Below, one piece after another: positions 6,217 through 9,280 of a DNA stretch of 9,280 nt. Location: assembly GCA_965652545.1 (NCBI GenBank), contig CBFGWV010000200.1, positions 1 through 9,280 on the forward strand, in the 5' to 3' direction. A program made the translations under genes and the position numbers. Source of the stretch: CBFGWV01 sp965652545. Its GTDB lineage: Bacteria > Pseudomonadota > Gammaproteobacteria > Competibacterales > Competibacteraceae. The notes under the pieces are model-generated. The model had not been told where the DNA came from and searched no databases. It saw only the letters and a list, made by a program, of their open reading frames with translations. Every line of letters starts with the position of its first letter. Position 1 is the stretch's first letter.

Positions 6217-7440
6217 ATGGACTGGAGAATCGGGGGGCTCGTCAGCGTTGGGCTGGCCGTGTGGCTGACCGCTTGCAGCACCACCCCGCCGCCCGAACCG
6301 GTACAGGTGGACGCCCGCGTCGAGGAGGCCCACGACCCGAGATTCCCGCTGTACCCGGAGCTGGAGCCCGCGGTCGCCTTCTGGCAAAACGTCTACAGCC
6401 GTTGGGATCTCAACCAGACCGCCGTCCACGACAACCGCTATCTGGATGTCGTGTACGCCGTCGAAACCATTCCCGGCCCGGCCGACGAAGGCTATAGCAC
6501 GTATCAGCGCGCCTTCCTCGCGGCCACCAACGAGGCATGGCAGGCTCGGTTGCAGGCGATATCCGACCGCCACATGCACGGTTTGGCGCAGGATCCCGAC
6601 GACGCCGCGATCATCGCCCAACTGGTCCAGGCCGGCGGGCCGGCTGCGCTGATCGGCGCTGGCGAGCGGGTACGCACCCAGCGTGGACAGCGCAGCCGCT
6701 TCATGGCCGGTGTCGCGCGCAGCGGCGCCTACCTGGACGACTTCCGCCGTGTGTTCCGTGAACGCGGCCTGCCCGAAGACCTCGTCTACCTGCCGCATGT
6801 GGAATCGTCGTTCCGGCCGCTGGTGAGCTCCTCCGCCGGTGCCGTCGGCATGTGGCAATTCACCAAGCCCGCCGCCCGGACCTACATGAACCTGACTCCC
6901 GCGGTGGACGAGCGCCTGGACCCGCTGGCCTCCGCCGTGGGTGCATCGCGCTACCTCGAGGACGCCTACGGCCGCCTGGGCAGCTGGCCGCTGGCAGTCA
7001 CCAGCTACAATCACGGCATCGGCGGCATGGGCAAGGCCAGGAGCGAGTTCGGCGACGACATGGGCGCCATCGCCTGGAACTACACCGGCCCGTACTTCGG
7101 CTTCGCCTCGCGCAACTTCTATGCCGAGTTCCTCGCTGCCCGCTCGATTGCGAAGAATCCCGAGCAGTACTTCGGCGCACCCGTAGCGATGCACCCGCCC
7201 GAGCGTCGGCAAGGGGTGCAGTTGCTGGAGCCGGAGTCGGTCGTGTCATTATCTGCACGCCTGGGCGTACCCGGCGACATGCTGGCACTGCACAACCCGG
7301 CCTGGCTGAGAAACGCCCTGAGCGGCCGCCATCCGCTGCCGGCGGGCCATTGGGTGTGGCTGCCGGCCGACACCCCGCTGTCGGGCGAGATGCTCGCCTG
7401 GGACGGGGGGCCGGAGGACCTCTCGTCCCTGGTACCGTAG
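6217..7440 (+). CDS. mltD: Membrane-bound lytic murein transglycosylase, MltD type (lipoprotein)
   Basis: Cuts the MurNAc-GlcNAc bond of peptidoglycan with formation of 1,6-anhydroMurNAc, probably from the inner face of the outer membrane. The product has 407 residues. The lipoprotein signal ends LTAC (C20), and the next residues STT give no inner-membrane retention Asp at +2. An N-terminal region (about 45-175) contains FWQNVYSRWDLNQTAVHD. The SLT domain (about 180-315) has LVYLPHVESSFRPLV with catalytic E196, SSAGAVGMWQFTKPAARTY (205-223) and the AVTSYNHGIGGM motif (260-271). Residues about 333-384 look like a single degenerate LysM repeat (VVSLSARLGVPGDMLALHN ... LPAGHWVWLPA); E. coli MltD carries longer LysM repeats. 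The ATG is five bases after the gspN stop, with a G-rich stretch (6203-6207) as possible ribosome site. The enzyme class is sure; the MltD name is by architecture. Confidence 0.92.
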   Translation: MDWRIGGLVSVGLAVWLTACSTTPPPEPVQVDARVEEAHDPRFPLYPELEPAVAFWQNVYSRWDLNQTAVHDNRYLDVVYAVETIPGPADEGYSTYQRAFLAATNEAWQARLQAISDRHMHGLAQDPDDAAIIAQLVQAGGPAALIGAGERVRTQRGQRSRFMAGVARSGAYLDDFRRVFRERGLPEDLVYLPHVESSFRPLVSSSAGAVGMWQFTKPAARTYMNLTPAVDERLDPLASAVGASRYLEDAYGRLGSWPLAVTSYNHGIGGMGKARSEFGDDMGAIAWNYTGPYFGFASRNFYAEFLAARSIAKNPEQYFGAPVAMHPPERRQGVQLLEPESVVSLSARLGVPGDMLALHNPAWLRNALSGRHPLPAGHWVWLPADTPLSGEMLAWDGGPEDLSSLVP

Positions 7441-7465
7441 GCATGATCGTGATTCGATACGGCGC

Positions 7466-8290
7466 ATGACACCACCGCTGGACAGTCTGGTAGAACCGGT
7501 CCTGGCCCTGGCGCGCGAAGCCGGGGTCGCGATCATGGCCATCTATCGGCGCGGCTACAGTATCCAGCAGAAAGCCGACCAGTCTCCGGTGACCGATGCC
7601 GACCTCGCCGCGCACGCCATCCTGGTCCCCGGCCTGTCCGCGCTGACGCCCGATATCCCCGTCCTGTCCGAGGAAGCGGCCGCCATCCCCACCGCCGAGC
7701 GCCGGGAGTGGACCGCTTTGTGGCTGGTCGATCCCCTGGACGGAACACGGGAGTTCATCCGGCGCAATCCGGAGTTCTCGGTCAATATCGCCTTGATCGT
7801 CGATCACGAGCCGGTGTTCGGGCTGATCCTCATCCCCGCCACCGGTGTGGCCTATTGGGGTTATCGCAATGCCGGCGCCCGCCGCTGCGACCCGGAGTCC
7901 GACCCCCGCCCCATCTACACCCGCCCGCTGAGCGAGGGTCCGGTGATGATCGCCGGGAGCTTGGCCGCCTACGGCGACCGCGCAGTACAGCGTTATTTGG
8001 AGTACATCGGCCGCCACCAATACCTGGCGGTCGGCAGCGCGCTGAAGTCCTGCCTGGTCGCTGAGGGCAAGGCGGATCTCTACCCGAGATTCGGGCCGAC
8101 CGCCGAATGGGACACAGCCGCGGCGCAGGTCATACTTGAACAGGCCGGTGGCGGCCTCACCGACACCTTTATGCACCCGCTGCGCTACAATGCGCGCCCG
8201 ACACTCATCAACCCCGACTTTTTCGCCTTCGGCGATGAGCGGCAGGATTGGTCGCTGTACCTGCCCCGCCGCAAACCCCGGTTCAATTGA
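7466..8290 (+). CDS. cysQ: 3'(2'),5'-bisphosphate nucleotidase CysQ
   Basis: Mg-dependent, lithium-sensitive phosphatase of the inositol monophosphatase fold. It hydrolyses 3'-phosphoadenosine 5'-phosphate (PAP), the by-product of PAPS-dependent sulfate reduction and other sulfo-transfer, to AMP. The product has 274 residues. Motifs in order are SPVTDADLAAH (40-50), VLSEEAA (66-72), the metal site WLVDPLDGTREF (86-97, with D89 and D92), GSALKSCLVAEGKADLYPRF (190-209) and EWDTAAAQVILEQAGG (214-229, with metal ligand D216). The DGTREF form favours CysQ over general inositol monophosphatases. The start at 7466 is the first in-frame ATG; its ribosome site is poor. No sulfur gene is adjacent. It shares one base with zapE. 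Confidence 0.95.
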   Translation: MTPPLDSLVEPVLALAREAGVAIMAIYRRGYSIQQKADQSPVTDADLAAHAILVPGLSALTPDIPVLSEEAAAIPTAERREWTALWLVDPLDGTREFIRRNPEFSVNIALIVDHEPVFGLILIPATGVAYWGYRNAGARRCDPESDPRPIYTRPLSEGPVMIAGSLAAYGDRAVQRYLEYIGRHQYLAVGSALKSCLVAEGKADLYPRFGPTAEWDTAAAQVILEQAGGGLTDTFMHPLRYNARPTLINPDFFAFGDERQDWSLYLPRRKPRFN

Positions 8291-9280
8291 TGCCACAAAC
8301 CCGCCCCGACGCCGTTCGCCATCACAGCGAGTTCAAGCCAGACGCTGCCCAGCAGCGCGCCATCGAGGCCTTGGACCGGCTGACGCGCAAGCTGGTCGAA
8401 ACCGACGAGTACGGGAAGGTCGAAAAGCGCGGTCTGCTCAGCCGCTGGCTGAGTCGCGAGCCCGTCACCAGCGCACCGGTGCGCGGCGTATATCTCTGGG
8501 GCGGCGTCGGCCGCGGCAAGACCATGATCATGGACCGCTTCTTCGAGGCGTTGCCATTTCCCGACAAGCTGCGCCTGCATTTTCACCGCTTCATGCAACG
8601 GGTGCATCACGACCTCAAGAACACGCCCGATACTGTGGACCCACTCAAGCAAGTGGCCGAAGGCATCGCCAAGGCAACCCGGGTGCTGTGCCTGGATGAA
8701 TTCGTCGTGATCGACATCACCGACGCGATGATCATGCACGGCCTGCTCAAGGGGTTGTTCGAACGTGGCGTGACGCTGGTGACGACCTCGAACGTCTCAC
8801 CCGACAATCTGTACAAGGACGGTTTGCAACGCGCCCGTTTCGTGCCGACCATCGCGCTGCTCCACGACCACATCGATGTGTTGGAGGTCGACGCCGGCGT
8901 CGACTATCGTCTACGTCTTCTGGAGCAGGCGCCCACGTATCGCGTGCCCTCTGGAGCCGAGGCCGACGCGGAGCTCGCCAGCCGTTTCGACGAGTTGGTG
9001 CCGGAGTTGCCCGATCAGGCGACTCACTTCGTCATCCATGGCCGGCGGTTGCAGACTCGCCGCCTCTCAGGCGATGTGGTGTGGTTCGATTTCGATGCCT
9101 TGTGCCGTTCGCCGCGCAGTGCCGCCGATTACATCGAACTGGCCCGCTGCTTTCACACGGTGATGATTTCCGGCGTACCGGTGATGGGCAAGCTCGACGA
9201 TGATGCCGCCAGGCGCCTCGTCACTCTGGTGGATGAGTTCTATGACCGCGGCGTCAAACTGGTGATCAGTGCCGATGCGC
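8290..9280 (+). CDS. zapE: Cell division protein ZapE (AFG1-like ATPase), 3' end cut by window edge
   Basis: Cytoplasmic P-loop ATPase recruited late to the constricting septum; in E. coli it affects Z-ring stability. The family also includes mitochondrial AFG1/LACE1. The visible part is 330 codons of an expected 360-380, so only the last few dozen residues are missing. The Walker A motif is GGVGRGKT (71-78), followed by LRLHFHRFMQRVHHDL (94-109). Walker B is RVLCLDEFVVIDITDAM (131-147), and the sensor stretch is TLVTTSNVSPDNLYKDGLQR (162-181). Further matches are RARFVPTIALL, VDAGVDYRLR, DYIELARCFHTVMI and LVDEFYDRGVKLVISADA at the edge. The ATG overlaps the cysQ stop as TGATG, so coupling to cysQ is likely. 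Confidence 0.97.
   Translation, partial: MPQTRPDAVRHHSEFKPDAAQQRAIEALDRLTRKLVETDEYGKVEKRGLLSRWLSREPVTSAPVRGVYLWGGVGRGKTMIMDRFFEALPFPDKLRLHFHRFMQRVHHDLKNTPDTVDPLKQVAEGIAKATRVLCLDEFVVIDITDAMIMHGLLKGLFERGVTLVTTSNVSPDNLYKDGLQRARFVPTIALLHDHIDVLEVDAGVDYRLRLLEQAPTYRVPSGAEADAELASRFDELVPELPDQATHFVIHGRRLQTRRLSGDVVWFDFDALCRSPRSAADYIELARCFHTVMISGVPVMGKLDDDAARRLVTLVDEFYDRGVKLVISADA

Noticed and set aside
6998..8296. 432-residue minus-strand reading frame
   Set aside because: It lies opposite the end of mltD and all of cysQ, both with intact catalytic motifs. Long antisense frames are common where third positions are G or C.

Overview
The window looks like chromosomal DNA of a high-GC (by eye about two thirds G+C) gammaproteobacterium. 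The evidence is gene content: a Gram-negative type II secretion system (T2SS) with GspN, two outer-membrane-type lipoproteins, CysQ, and a ZapE very close to the Escherichia coli form. No genus can be named from the sequence. There are no tRNA or rRNA genes, insertion sequences, CRISPR arrays or phage genes. Coding density is very high and codon use looks even throughout, so this reads as core genome rather than a recent insertion.

Left end, minus strand (1-763): a YiaD-like OmpA/glycine-zipper lipoprotein whose 3' end is cut by the window edge. It has an unusual Tyr/Asn/Pro/Gln/Gly-rich tail. A 181-base divergent spacer (764-944) follows and carries a candidate extended -10 promoter (TGCTATGAT) facing right.

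Centre, plus strand (945-6211): eight T2SS genes in the order gspG-H-I-J-K-L-M-N. They encode the major pseudopilin, four minor pseudopilins, the inner-membrane platform proteins GspL and GspM, and GspN. Most junctions are 4-base ATGA or GTGA overlaps, so this is one translationally coupled unit. The secretin (GspD), ATPase (GspE), platform protein GspF, GspC and the prepilin peptidase are not in the window and must be encoded elsewhere.

Right, plus strand (6217-9280): a membrane-bound lytic transglycosylase of the MltD type starts five bases after gspN. It is followed by cysQ (3'(2'),5'-bisphosphate nucleotidase) and zapE (septal AFG1-like ATPase, cut by the right edge). All eleven plus-strand genes could be read as one transcript, as no terminator-like hairpin followed by a T run was seen between them.

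The genes share an envelope theme: peptidoglycan binding (OmpA domain), a secretion machine that must cross peptidoglycan, a peptidoglycan-cleaving lipoprotein, and a division ATPase. The most interesting point is the lytic transglycosylase attached to the end of a T2SS operon, which could make room in the wall for the secretion machine. That is inference from position only. I found no clear sign of a wholly new system.
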